A stretch of DNA of 64,000 nucleotides from Paracidovorax oryzae ATCC 19882 (GTDB lineage: Bacteria > Pseudomonadota > Gammaproteobacteria > Burkholderiales > Burkholderiaceae_C): NCBI RefSeq assembly GCF_000687165.1, contig NZ_JMKU01000023.1, positions 1 through 64,000 of the forward strand, read 5' to 3'. The notes under the pieces are model-generated. The model saw nothing but the letters and a program-made list of their open reading frames with translations, was not told where the DNA came from and ran no database searches. The translations under genes and the position numbers were made by a program. Positions within the stretch are counted from its first letter, which is position 1. Each line of letters starts with the position of its first letter. This document shows, piece after piece, positions 21,306-29,010 of the stretch.

Positions 21306-21384
21306 GGCGGGGGCGGGAAAAAGGGCGGCAGTTTAGAGCCTGCCGCTGCGCCGGGCGTTCCCGGGCGCGCCGGCGCAGGTGGTT

Positions 21385-23367
21385 TCAGCCGCGCAGCAGC
21401 GCGTCTTCCGCCAGCGCCAGCGCCGTGGGGTGACCGGAGATCACCAGCGTATCGCCTTCGGAGAGCACGCTGTCGTCGGTGGGGGTGGAACTGCGCCCGT
21501 CCTTGTGGCGCAGGTTGACCGCCCGCACGCCCATGGCGTGCAGCGGCAGCTCCGACAGCGGCCGTCCCACGGTGCCGGCGCCGGGCGGCAGGGTGACGGT
21601 GGCGAGGCGCTCCTGGTCGCGCTCCGTGGTCGTGTCGTCGTCGGCGCCGTGGAAGTAGCCGCGCAGCAGGTTGTAGCGGGCTTCGCGCTGGTCCTGCACC
21701 AGGCGCAGCACCCGCCGCATGGGCACGCCCACTAGGGCCAGCGCGTGGCTGGCGAGCATGAGCGAGCCTTCGATGGCTTCGGGCACGACTTCGGTGGCCC
21801 CGGCCGCCTGCAGCTTGTCGAGGTGCAGGTCGTCCTGCGTGCGGACCACGACGGGCACCTGGGGCGCGTGCGAGCGGGTATTGGCCAGCACCTTGAGGGT
21901 CGCGGGAATGTCGAGGTAGGTCACCGCCACGGCGCTGGCCCGCACCAGGCCGGCGGCCATCAGCGCCTGCAGCCGCGTGGCGTCGCCATAGACCACGGAG
22001 TCGCCCGCGGCGGCGGCCTGCCGGACACGGTCGGGGTCGAGGTCCAGCGCCATGTAGGGGATGTGCTCGCGCTCCAGCATGCGGGCCAGGTTCTGGCCGC
22101 AGCGGCCGTAGCCGCAGATGAGCACATGGCCGCTGGTGTTGATCGCCTTGCGCGCGATGGAGGTCATCTGCAGCGACTGCTGCAGCCAGTCGCTGGCCAC
22201 GAGCTTCATGACGATCGGGTTGCTGTACTGGATCAGGAAAGGCGTGGCCAGCATGGACAGCACCATTGCGGCCAGCACCGGGTTCATGAGCGCCGGCTCG
22301 ACCAGGCCGTGCTCCTGCGTGAGCGACAGCAGCACGAAACCGAACTCGCCGGCCTGCGCGAGGTAGAGCCCGGTGCGCAGCGACACACCCGTCGTCGCCC
22401 CCATGCCGCGCGCCAGCAGCAGGATGACGCCGGCCTTGAGCAGCAGCGGCACGGCCAGCAGCAGCAGCACCAGGGCCCAGCGCTCCAGCAGGATGTGCCA
22501 GTCGAGCATCATGCCCACGGTGATGAAGAAGAGCCCGAGGAGCACATCGTGGAAGGGGCGGATGTCCGTGCCCACCTGGTGCCGGTATTCCGTCTCGGAC
22601 ACCAGCACGCCCGCGATGAAGGCGCCCAGCGCCAGGGACAGCCCGGCCGCCTCGGTCAGCCAGGCGAGGCCCAGCGTGATGAGCAGCAGGTTCAGCATGA
22701 ACAGCTCGTCGCTCTTGCGCCGCGCCACCAGGGTGAGCCACCAGCGCATCACGCGCTGGCCGCCCACCAGCAGGACGCCCACGAGCACGGTGGCCTTCAG
22801 CAGGGCGAGCCCGAGCGCCACCAGCAGCCGCTCGGGGGACGAGCCCAGGGCGGGGATGAGCACCAGCAGGGGCACCACCGCCAGATCCTGGAACAGCAGC
22901 ACGCCCAGCACGCGGCGGCCGTGCTCGCTCTCCAGTTCGGCGCGCTCGCTCATCAGCTTGACCACGATGGCCGTGCTGCTCATGACCAGGGTGCCGCCCA
23001 GCGCCAGCGCGGTCTGCCAGCCCATGCGCCACAGCCCGCCCACGAAGTGCGACAGCAGCAGCATGCCCACCATGCCGGCGGTGAGGGTGAGCGTGACCTG
23101 CAGCAGCCCCAGCCCGAACACGAACTGCCGCATGGCGCGCAGCTTCGACAGGCTGAACTCCAGGCCGATGGAGAACATCAGGAACACCACCCCGAATTCC
23201 CCCAGGTGGCGCACCCCCTCGGAATTCTGGGTGAGCGCGAGCGCATGGGGGCCGATCAGGATGCCGGCGGCCAGGTAGCCGAGCATCGGCGGCAGCTTGA
23301 GGCTGCGGCAGGCGACCACGCCCAGCACGGCGGCCAGCAGGTACAGCAGCGTCAGGGCGAGGGAAGA
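21385..23367 (-). CDS. CPA2-family cation/proton antiporter with TrkA (RCK) domains
   Basis: A membrane antiporter of the KefB/YbaL/RosB type. About 12 hydrophobic segments occupy the first 400 residues (LTLLYLLAAVLGVVACRSL, LGEFGVVFLMFSIGLEFSL). A RCK-N nucleotide-binding domain follows (HVLICGYGRCGQNLARML), then a C-terminal RCK-C domain (TLPPGAGTVGRPLSELPL). It probably exchanges K+ or another monovalent cation for H+. I use ATG 23367 (MSSLALTLL, 660 residues); an in-frame ATG at 23418 would add 17 charged residues. Confidence 0.88.
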   Translation of the reverse strand, partial: SSLALTLLYLLAAVLGVVACRSLKLPPMLGYLAAGILIGPHALALTQNSEGVRHLGEFGVVFLMFSIGLEFSLSKLRAMRQFVFGLGLLQVTLTLTAGMVGMLLLSHFVGGLWRMGWQTALALGGTLVMSSTAIVVKLMSERAELESEHGRRVLGVLLFQDLAVVPLLVLIPALGSSPERLLVALGLALLKATVLVGVLLVGGQRVMRWWLTLVARRKSDELFMLNLLLITLGLAWLTEAAGLSLALGAFIAGVLVSETEYRHQVGTDIRPFHDVLLGLFFITVGMMLDWHILLERWALVLLLLAVPLLLKAGVILLLARGMGATTGVSLRTGLYLAQAGEFGFVLLSLTQEHGLVEPALMNPVLAAMVLSMLATPFLIQYSNPIVMKLVASDWLQQSLQMTSIARKAINTSGHVLICGYGRCGQNLARMLEREHIPYMALDLDPDRVRQAAAAGDSVVYGDATRLQALMAAGLVRASAVAVTYLDIPATLKVLANTRSHAPQVPVVVRTQDDLHLDKLQAAGATEVVPEAIEGSLMLASHALALVGVPMRRVLRLVQDQREARYNLLRGYFHGADDDTTTERDQERLATVTLPPGAGTVGRPLSELPLHAMGVRAVNLRHKDGRSSTPTDDSVLSEGDTLVISGHPTALALAEDALLRG

Positions 23368-23507
23368 CATGCCCGATGCTAGCCGAGCCCGTAGGGGTTT
23401 TCGCGTGTTTTCCTGCATCGCGCCCCGCCGGCACCGCGATGCGGGCCACGTGGGGCTTTCGGCCCGGCGGGCTCACGGGCGGCGGGGGCGCCGCATAGAA
23501 TCCGCGG

Positions 23508-24527
23508 ATGCTTTCCGCCCCCCCCGCGCAGGGGCCGGCCCTGCCGCCCGCGCCTTTCTCCGCCGAACGGGCCGTGCGCCTGGCCCGCGAAACCTTCGAT
23601 ACCGAAGCTGCCGCCCTCTCGGCGCTCGCCGCCCGCGTGGGCGGTGCCTTTGCGGACGTGGTGCACCGCGTGCTGGCCACCTCCGGCCGCGTGGTGGTCA
23701 TGGGCATGGGCAAGAGCGGCCACGTGGGCCGCAAGATCGCGGCAACGCTGGCTTCCACCGGCACGCCGGCCTTCTTCGTGCATCCGGCCGAGGCCAGCCA
23801 CGGCGACCTCGGCATGGTGACGCCCGGCGACCTGGTGCTGGCCATCTCCAACAGCGGCGAGAGCGGCGAGCTGACCGTGCTGCTGCCGGTGCTCCGGCGC
23901 CTGGGCGTGCCGCTGGTGGCGATGACGGGCGGACTGGAGTCCACCCTGGCCCGCCATGCCGACCTGGTGCTCGATTGCGGCGTGGAGCGCGAAGCCTGCC
24001 CGCTCAACCTGGCGCCCACGACCAGCACCACGGCCCAGCTGGCCATGGGCGACGCCCTGGCGGTGGCGCTGCTGGACGCCCGGGGCTTCCGCTCCGAGGA
24101 TTTCGCGCGCTCCCATCCTGGCGGCGCCCTGGGCCGCAAGCTGCTCACGCACGTGAGCGACGTGATGCGCTCGGGTGCCGACGTGCCGCGCGTGCTGCCG
24201 GAGGCCTCGTTCAGCGAGCTGATGCGCGAGATGAGCGCCAAGCGCCTCGGCGCGTCGGCCATCACGGACGCGCAGGGCCGCATCCTGGGCATCTTCACCG
24301 ATGGCGACCTGCGCCGCCGCATCGAGGCCGGCGCGGACCTGCGCAGCGTCACGGCCGGCGAGGTGATGCATGCCGGGCCGCGCACCATCGCCCCCGACGC
24401 GCTCGCGGCGGATGCGGCCGAGATGATGGAGCGCCATGCCATCACCAGCGTGCTCGTCGCCTCGGAAGGCGGAGTGCTGGCGGGCGTGGTCCATATCGGC
24501 GACCTCATGCGGGCGAAGGTCATCTGA
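23508..24527 (+). CDS. kdsD: Arabinose-5-phosphate isomerase
   Basis: A 339-residue KpsF/GutQ enzyme that converts ribulose 5-phosphate to arabinose 5-phosphate, the first step of Kdo synthesis for LPS. The SIS domain has VVVMGMGKSGHVGRKIAATL and GDLVLAISNSGESGEL, and paired CBS domains follow (VMRSGADVPRV; VMHAGPRTIAPDALAA). It overlaps kdsC by one base (TGATG), so translation is coupled. Confidence 0.95.
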   Translation: MLSAPPAQGPALPPAPFSAERAVRLARETFDTEAAALSALAARVGGAFADVVHRVLATSGRVVVMGMGKSGHVGRKIAATLASTGTPAFFVHPAEASHGDLGMVTPGDLVLAISNSGESGELTVLLPVLRRLGVPLVAMTGGLESTLARHADLVLDCGVEREACPLNLAPTTSTTAQLAMGDALAVALLDARGFRSEDFARSHPGGALGRKLLTHVSDVMRSGADVPRVLPEASFSELMREMSAKRLGASAITDAQGRILGIFTDGDLRRRIEAGADLRSVTAGEVMHAGPRTIAPDALAADAAEMMERHAITSVLVASEGGVLAGVVHIGDLMRAKVI

Positions 24528-25141
24528 TGGACGGCCGGATCGCTTCCACGCCCCCCGTGGGCAGTCCCGTGCCGGACACGGCCGCGCTGCCGGCCCTGCG
24601 GCCCGTGCTGCAGTTCGACCCCGCACTGCTGCTGCGCGCGCAGGATGTGCGCGTCGCGTTTTTCGACGTCGATGGCGTGCTCACCGACGGCGGGCTCTAC
24701 ATCTCCGAAGCGGGCGAGACTCTCAAGCGCTTCCATACCCTGGACGGGCACGGCCTCAAGCTGCTGCAGAAGGCCGGCATCGTGCCGGCCGTGGTGACCG
24801 GGCGGGACTCGCCCGCGCTGCGCCTGCGGCTGCAGGCGCTGGGCGTGGTGCATGCCCGCTTCGGCACCGAGGACAAGCGCCCCGCCGCCGAAGCCATCCT
24901 GGCGGAGCTGGGGCTGGGCTGGCACCAGGCCGCGGCGATCGGCGACGACTGGCCCGACCTGCCCGTGATGCGGCGCTGCGCGCTGGCCTGCGCGCCGTTC
25001 CACGCCCATGCCGAAGCGCGTGCCGTGGCCCACCATGTCACCGCAGCCCCCGGCGGTGGCGGCGCTGCGCGCGAGTTCTGCGACCTGCTGCTGGTGGCCG
25101 CCGGCCGCTATGCGGCCCTGCTGGAGGCACACGCCGCATGA
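24527..25141 (+). CDS. kdsC: 3-deoxy-manno-octulosonate-8-phosphatase
   Basis: A 204-residue HAD phosphatase that releases Kdo from Kdo 8-phosphate. Motif I is FFDVDGVLTDGGLY, motif II VTGRDSPALRLRL, and the Mg-binding motif III is IGDDWPDLPVM. It has an N-terminal extension of about 40 residues compared with the minimal enzyme. It is linked to kdsD and to lptC by overlapping stop/start codons. Confidence 0.94.
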   Translation: MDGRIASTPPVGSPVPDTAALPALRPVLQFDPALLLRAQDVRVAFFDVDGVLTDGGLYISEAGETLKRFHTLDGHGLKLLQKAGIVPAVVTGRDSPALRLRLQALGVVHARFGTEDKRPAAEAILAELGLGWHQAAAIGDDWPDLPVMRRCALACAPFHAHAEARAVAHHVTAAPGGGGAAREFCDLLLVAAGRYAALLEAHAA

Positions 25142-25755
25142 TGGGCCGCCTGCGCCAGGCATGGGAGCGCCTGTCCCTCTACCTGCCCGTGGTGCTCATG
25201 GGCGTGATGGCCCTGGGCACCTGGTGGCTGGTGCGCAATGCCCCCAAGCCGGTGCGCCCCGCGCAGGCGGTGGCGCCCACGCACGAGCCCGACTATTTCA
25301 TGCGCGGCTTCTCGGTCAAGAACTTCGACGCGAACGGCCGGCTGCAGAGCGAGATCCGCGGCGACGTCGCGCGGCACTATCCGGACACCGACACGCTGGA
25401 AATCGACAACGCCCACATGCGCTCCGTGGCCCTGGACGGGCGCGTGACGGTGGCCACTGCGAAGCGGGCGCTCACCAATGCCGATGCCTCCGAAGTGCAG
25501 CTCTTCGGCAATGCGGTCGTCACGCGCGAGCCGCTCAACCGGCCTGGCCGCGAACCCCTGCCGCGGCTGCAGTTCCGCGGGGAGTTCCTGCACGCCTGGC
25601 TCAACAGCGAGCGCGTCCGCTCGAACCAGCCGGTCACGCTGGTCCGCGGTTCCGACCAGTTCACCGCGGACAACATGGATTACGACAACCTGGACCAGAT
25701 CATGCAGCTGCGCGGCCGCGTGCGCGGGATGCTCATTCCCCCGCCGGCACGCTGA
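25138..25755 (+). CDS. lptC: LPS export system protein LptC
   Basis: A 205-residue single-span inner-membrane protein of the Lpt bridge (YLPVVLMGVMALGTWWLV near the N terminus). The periplasmic beta-jellyroll has YFMRGFSVKNFDANGRLQ and QFTADNMDYDNLDQIMQL. The start overlaps the kdsC stop (ATGA); ATG 25141 is equally possible. lptA and lptB, its usual followers, are absent here; a dehydrogenase gene follows instead. Confidence 0.9.
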   Translation: MMGRLRQAWERLSLYLPVVLMGVMALGTWWLVRNAPKPVRPAQAVAPTHEPDYFMRGFSVKNFDANGRLQSEIRGDVARHYPDTDTLEIDNAHMRSVALDGRVTVATAKRALTNADASEVQLFGNAVVTREPLNRPGREPLPRLQFRGEFLHAWLNSERVRSNQPVTLVRGSDQFTADNMDYDNLDQIMQLRGRVRGMLIPPPAR

Positions 25756-25790
25756 GATCCGGGCACGCCATCGACCCCCAAGAGGCCTCC

Positions 25791-26585
25791 ATGCACCCTC
25801 GTCCCCTGGCCTTCATCACCGGCGCTTCCAGCGGCATCGGGCAAGCCCTGGCCCTGCGCTACCGGCAGGCCGGGTTCCGCCTGGCGCTGGTCGCGCGGCG
25901 CACCGCGGACATCCAGGCCTGGGCGGCCGCCAGCGGGCTCGGGCCGGACGACTTCCGCGTGTATGGCGCCGATGTGGCGCAGGCCGACAGCATCATCGCG
26001 GCCGGCAAGGCCTGCATCGCGGAATTGGGGCTGCCCGACGTGGTGATCGCGAATGCCGGCATCAGCGTGGGCATGGACACCGCGGAGCGCGAGGATCTCG
26101 ATGTCATGGCGCAGACCTTCGCGACCAACAACCTCGGCATGGCGGCCACCTTCCATCCGTTCGTGACCGGCATGGTCGAGCGCGGCAGCGGCGCGCTGGT
26201 GGGCATCGGCAGCGTGGCGGGCATCCGCGGGCTGCCCGGGCATGGCGCCTACTGCTCCAGCAAGGCTGCCGTGATCAGCTATTGCGAGAGCCTGCGGGGC
26301 GAGTTGCGGGCCAGCGGCGTGCGGGTGGTCACTTTGTGCCCTGGGTACATCGATACGCCGCTCACCCGCCAGAACCGCTACGCCATGCCGTTCCTCATGC
26401 AGCCCGGGGACTTCGCGGACAAGGCGTATGCGGCCATCGCGGCGGGCGCGCGCTACCGCGTGATTCCCTGGCAGATGGGCGTGGTGGCCAAGCTGCTGCG
26501 CATGCTGCCGAACGGCCTGTTCGACCGGCTGCTGGCCGGGCGGCCGCGCAAGCACCGGCGCGGCGGGGCCGGTCCCGCCTCCTGA
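25791..26585 (+). CDS. SDR-family oxidoreductase
   Basis: A 264-residue short-chain dehydrogenase/reductase. It has the cofactor motif TGASSGIGQAL at the N terminus, NAG near residue 85, a catalytic Ser in GIGSVAGIRG, and the YCSSK (Tyr-x3-Lys) motif. The substrate cannot be told. It starts 35 bp after lptC, so it may be carried in the kds-lpt transcript. It is convergent with the RNA-binding protein genes. Confidence 0.88.
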   Translation: MHPRPLAFITGASSGIGQALALRYRQAGFRLALVARRTADIQAWAAASGLGPDDFRVYGADVAQADSIIAAGKACIAELGLPDVVIANAGISVGMDTAEREDLDVMAQTFATNNLGMAATFHPFVTGMVERGSGALVGIGSVAGIRGLPGHGAYCSSKAAVISYCESLRGELRASGVRVVTLCPGYIDTPLTRQNRYAMPFLMQPGDFADKAYAAIAAGARYRVIPWQMGVVAKLLRMLPNGLFDRLLAGRPRKHRRGGAGPAS

Positions 26586-26600
26586 TCGCCTGCCGCCGGA

Positions 26601-26629
26601 AAAGAAAAAGGCCCCTGCGAGAGGGGCCT
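26601..26629 (-). terminator. Terminator of the first RRM gene
   Basis: On the minus strand the hairpin AGGCCCCT-CTCGC-AGGGGCCT (26629-26609) is followed by TTTTCTTT. Read on the plus strand it lacks a T-run, so it mainly serves the RNA-binding protein gene. Confidence 0.8.
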
Positions 26630-26688
26630 GGGAAACCTTGGAGTGGCTGGCCGGCAAGGACCCCGTGGGGTGCCCGCCGGCAAGGGGC

Positions 26689-27210
26689 TCAATAGCCGCC
26701 GTTGTTGCCGCCGCCGTAGCCGCCGCGGCCACCACCGCCGCCGCCGCCATTGCGGGCACCCGAGCCGTACGGGCTGCGGAAGCCACCGTCGCCGCGGCCA
26801 CCGTAGCCGCCGCCGCTGTCGCCGCCACGGCCACCGCCGTAACCGCCGCCGCCGTCACCACGGCCACCGCCATAGCCGCCACCACCACCGCCGCTGCGGC
26901 CACCGCCGTAGCCGCCGCCACCACCGCCGCCGAAGCCGCCACCGCTACGGGGCGGGCGCGGCTCCATGGGGCGCGCTTCGTTCACCACGATGCTGCGGCC
27001 GCCCAGGGCCTGGCCGTTCATGCCATTGATGGCGGCCTGCGCTTCGGCGTCGCTGCCCATCTCCACGAAGCCGAAGCCCTTGGAGCGGCCGGTGTCGCGT
27101 TCCATCATGACCTTGGCGCTGGTCACGGCGCCGAACTGGCCGAACGCCTGCTCGAGATCGTTGTCGCGAACGGAGTACGGCAGGTTGCCGACGTACAGTT
27201 TGTTGCCCAT
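26689..27210 (-). CDS. RRM RNA-binding protein with glycine-rich tail (copy 1)
   Basis: A 173-residue protein. One RRM domain covers residues 1-85: RNP2 is KLYVGNLPYS and RNP1 is KGFGFVEM. After RPMEPRPPR a long low-complexity tail of GGG, GGY and RGG-like units follows (about 26700-26950). Such proteins bind single-stranded RNA and are often cold-induced in bacteria. Start ATG 27210 (MGNKLYVG) has GGAG upstream; the frame extends to 27318 but without homology. A paralogue with a shorter tail lies just upstream. Confidence 0.92.
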   Translation of the reverse strand: MGNKLYVGNLPYSVRDNDLEQAFGQFGAVTSAKVMMERDTGRSKGFGFVEMGSDAEAQAAINGMNGQALGGRSIVVNEARPMEPRPPRSGGGFGGGGGGGYGGGRSGGGGGGYGGGRGDGGGGYGGGRGGDSGGGYGGRGDGGFRSPYGSGARNGGGGGGGRGGYGGGNNGGY

Positions 27211-27320
27211 CACGGGACTCCTCAAAAACACATGGAAAAAGCGATGGAGTCCCGAAAACGCAGCCGGTCGGTCACAAAGAGTCCCTACGCGCGAAACTGA
27301 CGGATCCCCGCAATGCAACG

Positions 27321-27337
27321 CGAAAAAACATTTTTCG
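27321..27337. repeat. Small palindrome upstream of RRM copy 1
   Basis: CGAAAAA-ACA-TTTTTCG is a perfect 7-bp inverted repeat in the 200-bp gap between the RRM copy 2 terminator and the RRM copy 1 start. It probably lies in the promoter or leader of copy 1. I could not define a convincing promoter there. Confidence 0.3.
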
Positions 27338-27410
27338 CCGAAGCATTATGGGCCATAAAGCCCCGAAAAGATCAAGCCTTACCACACTCTTCCCACACCT
27401 GCGCATCAAT

Positions 27411-27440
27411 AAAAAAAGGGCCCCGAGAGGCCCTTTTTTG
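27411..27440. terminator. Bidirectional terminator between the RRM genes
   Basis: AAAAAAGGGCC (27412-27422), loop CCGAGA, GGCCCTTTTTT (27429-27439). It has A/T tracts on both sides and can work in either direction; it ends RRM copy 2. Confidence 0.85.
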
Positions 27441-27472
27441 TATCCGTTTGCAACCCGGAGGTTGCTGGTGGA

Positions 27473-27847
27473 TCAGTAGCCGCGGCCGCCGCCGTAGCCA
27501 CCGCCATTGCCGCCACCGTAGCCACCGCCGCCGCTGCGGCCACCGCCGAAGCCGCCGCCATTGCCGCCACCGAAGCCACCGCTGCGGGGGGGACGGGGTT
27601 CCATCGGACGGGCTTCGTTGACCACGAGGTCGCGGCCGCCGAAGTTCTGGCCGTGTGCGCCCTGGATGGCGGCTTGCGCCTCGGCATCGCTGCCCATTTC
27701 GACGAAGCCGAAGCCCTTGGAGCGGCCGGTGTCGCGTTCCATCATGACCTTGGCGCTGTTGACATTGCCGTACTGGCTGAACGTCTGTTGCAGGTCTTCA
27801 TCGCGGAAGGAATAGGGCAGGTTGCCCACGTAGAGTTTGTTGCCCAT
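27473..27847 (-). CDS. RRM RNA-binding protein with glycine-rich tail (copy 2)
   Basis: A 124-residue paralogue of the neighbour: KLYVGNLPYS (RNP2), KGFGFVEM (RNP1), then RPMEPRPPR and a shorter Gly/Tyr/Arg tail. The RRM cores are nearly identical, including a DNA stretch of about 57 bp encoding the RNP1 region. Start ATG 27847 has AAGGAG upstream. The two copies have separate terminators and leaders, so they can be regulated independently. Confidence 0.92.
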   Translation of the reverse strand: MGNKLYVGNLPYSFRDEDLQQTFSQYGNVNSAKVMMERDTGRSKGFGFVEMGSDAEAQAAIQGAHGQNFGGRDLVVNEARPMEPRPPRSGGFGGGNGGGFGGGRSGGGGYGGGNGGGYGGGRGY

Positions 27848-28106
27848 GAAGGACTCCTTAAAGAAACATGAAAACGCGATGGAGCCCGACGCAACCAGCA
27901 AACCTGTGACGAATTTCAGAGACGCGAAACCGACCAATCACCGCAATTTGCTTCCTGCAAGCAGAAAGACCGGGCCATTATCAACCAATTGTTCTGATCC
28001 GGCCCGTGGAAATTGGCGCGCTTGCAACGTTCATGATGGGTATTTACCCGAACTTTGCGCCAGCTGCCGGGCTGGACGCGCTGCGGAGCGGCTGCCCTGG
28101 TTGCAC

Positions 28107-28112
28107 TACAAT
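28107..28112 (+). promoter_or_regulatory. -10 element of the riboswitch-controlled transporter gene
   Basis: TACAAT ends 7 bp before the start of the yybP-ykoY aptamer, the spacing expected for a transcription start near 28119. No good -35 is visible. Confidence 0.4.
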
Positions 28113-28118
28113 CGCGGA

Positions 28119-28232
28119 AGTCTCTGGGGAGTAGCCCGCCCGGCGCCATGCGCGCACGGGGGCATGCGTCAACAAACTTGGGCCCTCGCGGCCCATGGCG
28201 CACGCGGTTCAGCCGGACTGGGCGAGACCATT
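28119..28232 (+). ncRNA. yybP-ykoY (manganese) riboswitch
   Basis: The conserved segments of this riboswitch class occur in order: CTGGGGAGTAGCCCG (about 28125), GCGTCAACAAACTTGGG (about 28167) and GGCGAGACCATTG (28221-28233). These correspond to the GGGGAGUAG and GCGAGACC loops that form the Mn2+ site. It precedes a GDT1-family membrane protein, a known target of this class. Switching probably involves the hairpin just downstream. Confidence 0.85.
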
Positions 28233-28275
28233 GACTGTGCACCGATCCCAAGGCCGGAGTCGGGGCGCAGTCAAT
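28230..28275 (+). promoter_or_regulatory. Expression-platform hairpin of the Mn riboswitch
   Basis: ATTGACTG (28230-28237) pairs perfectly with CAGTCAAT (28268-28275). The left arm starts at the 3' edge of the aptamer, so forming this stem competes with aptamer closure. No T-run follows, which favours control of translation or Rho access over intrinsic termination. The start codon at 28310 has no obvious Shine-Dalgarno sequence beyond CCGGAT. Confidence 0.55.
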
Positions 28276-28309
28276 GCTGTCCACCTATCCGGCCGGATAA
28301 CCCCACCCC

Positions 28310-28888
28310 ATGGAAGCCTTCCTCGTATCCACGTCCATCGTCGCGCTCGCGGAGATGGGCGACAAGACCCAACTCCTCTCCCTCGTCCTGGCGGCCAGGT
28401 TCCGCAAGCCCTGGCCCATCGTGCTCGGCATCCTGGTGGCCACCACTGCCAACCATGCGCTCGCCGGCGCCGTGGGCGCCTGGGTGACCACCGTCATCGG
28501 GCCGCAGGTGCTGCGCTGGATCCTCGGCCTGTCCTTCATCGCCATGGCGGTGTGGATGCTCATTCCCGACAAGCTGGACGACGACGAGACGGGGGGGACC
28601 CCGCGCTTCGGCGTGTTCGGCACCACGGTGGTGGCGTTCTTCCTCGCCGAGATGGGCGACAAGACGCAGGTCGCCACCGTCATGCTGGCTGCCCAGTACA
28701 GCGCCTATTTCTGGGTGGTTGCGGGCACGACGCTGGGCATGATGCTCGCCAACGCGCCGGTGGTGTGGCTGGGCGAGCGCATCACCCGGCGCGTGCCGAT
28801 CCGTGCGGTGCACGTGGTGTCGGCCGTCATCTTCCTGGTGCTGGGACTCATCGCGCTGTTCGCACCGGCGCCCGGTCCTTTGGCATAA
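28310..28888 (+). CDS. TMEM165/GDT1 (UPF0016) family membrane protein, probable Mn2+ exporter
   Basis: A 192-residue protein with two copies of the family signature E-x-G-D-K-T: ALAEMGDKTQLLSL near residue 14 and FLAEMGDKTQVATV near residue 112. Each lies in a repeat of three hydrophobic helices. Family members move Mn2+ or Ca2+ against H+. The upstream yybP-ykoY riboswitch, a manganese sensor, supports a Mn2+ export role. Confidence 0.9.
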   Translation: MEAFLVSTSIVALAEMGDKTQLLSLVLAARFRKPWPIVLGILVATTANHALAGAVGAWVTTVIGPQVLRWILGLSFIAMAVWMLIPDKLDDDETGGTPRFGVFGTTVVAFFLAEMGDKTQVATVMLAAQYSAYFWVVAGTTLGMMLANAPVVWLGERITRRVPIRAVHVVSAVIFLVLGLIALFAPAPGPLA

Positions 28889-28889
28889 T
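28884..28889 (+). promoter_or_regulatory. -10 element of metX
   Basis: CATAAT ends 10 bp before the SAM-II aptamer and overlaps the 3' end of the GDT1 gene. The transcript would begin near 28896. No convincing -35 was found. Confidence 0.35.
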
Positions 28890-28898
28890 TGCCGGACA

Positions 28899-28950
28899 CG
28901 CGCCGATTTGCCACCGCTTGCGGGCGCTTTATAAATCCAGCTAAAGACCC
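28899..28950 (+). ncRNA. SAM-II riboswitch
   Basis: The sequence has the SAM-II (metA) layout. P1 is GCGCC (28900-28904) with GGCGC (28923-28927). The loop-side GATTT (28905-28909) pairs exactly with AAATC (28933-28937) to form the pseudoknot. The conserved GCTTGC (about 28916) and GCTAAA (28940-28945) are present. It lies before metX, a classical SAM-II target, and would reduce methionine synthesis when S-adenosylmethionine is abundant. Confidence 0.85.
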
Positions 28951-28971
28951 GACCGTTGGTGCAGTGCGACG

Positions 28972-29005
28972 ACCCGGCCTCGTTTTTAGCGATGCCGGGT
29001 TTTTT
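28972..29005 (+). terminator. Riboswitch-linked terminator directly before metX
   Basis: ACCCGGC (28972-28978) pairs with GCCGGGT (28994-29000), followed by TTTTT to 29005; the metX ATG is at 29011. An upstream copy of GACCCG (28946-28951), at the end of the SAM-II aptamer, can also pair with the right arm. This suggests competing structures and control by transcription attenuation. Confidence 0.75.
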
Positions 29006-29010
29006 CATCC

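Noticed and set aside
20954-25162. 1402-codon open frame on the minus strand
   Set aside because: It runs through apt, the antiporter, kdsD and kdsC in wrong frames; composition is Arg/Ala/Gly-rich shadow protein.
26700-26950. Short tandem repeats that could suggest a CRISPR or satellite array
   Set aside because: They are the codons of the glycine-rich tail of the RRM protein; there are no regular spacers.
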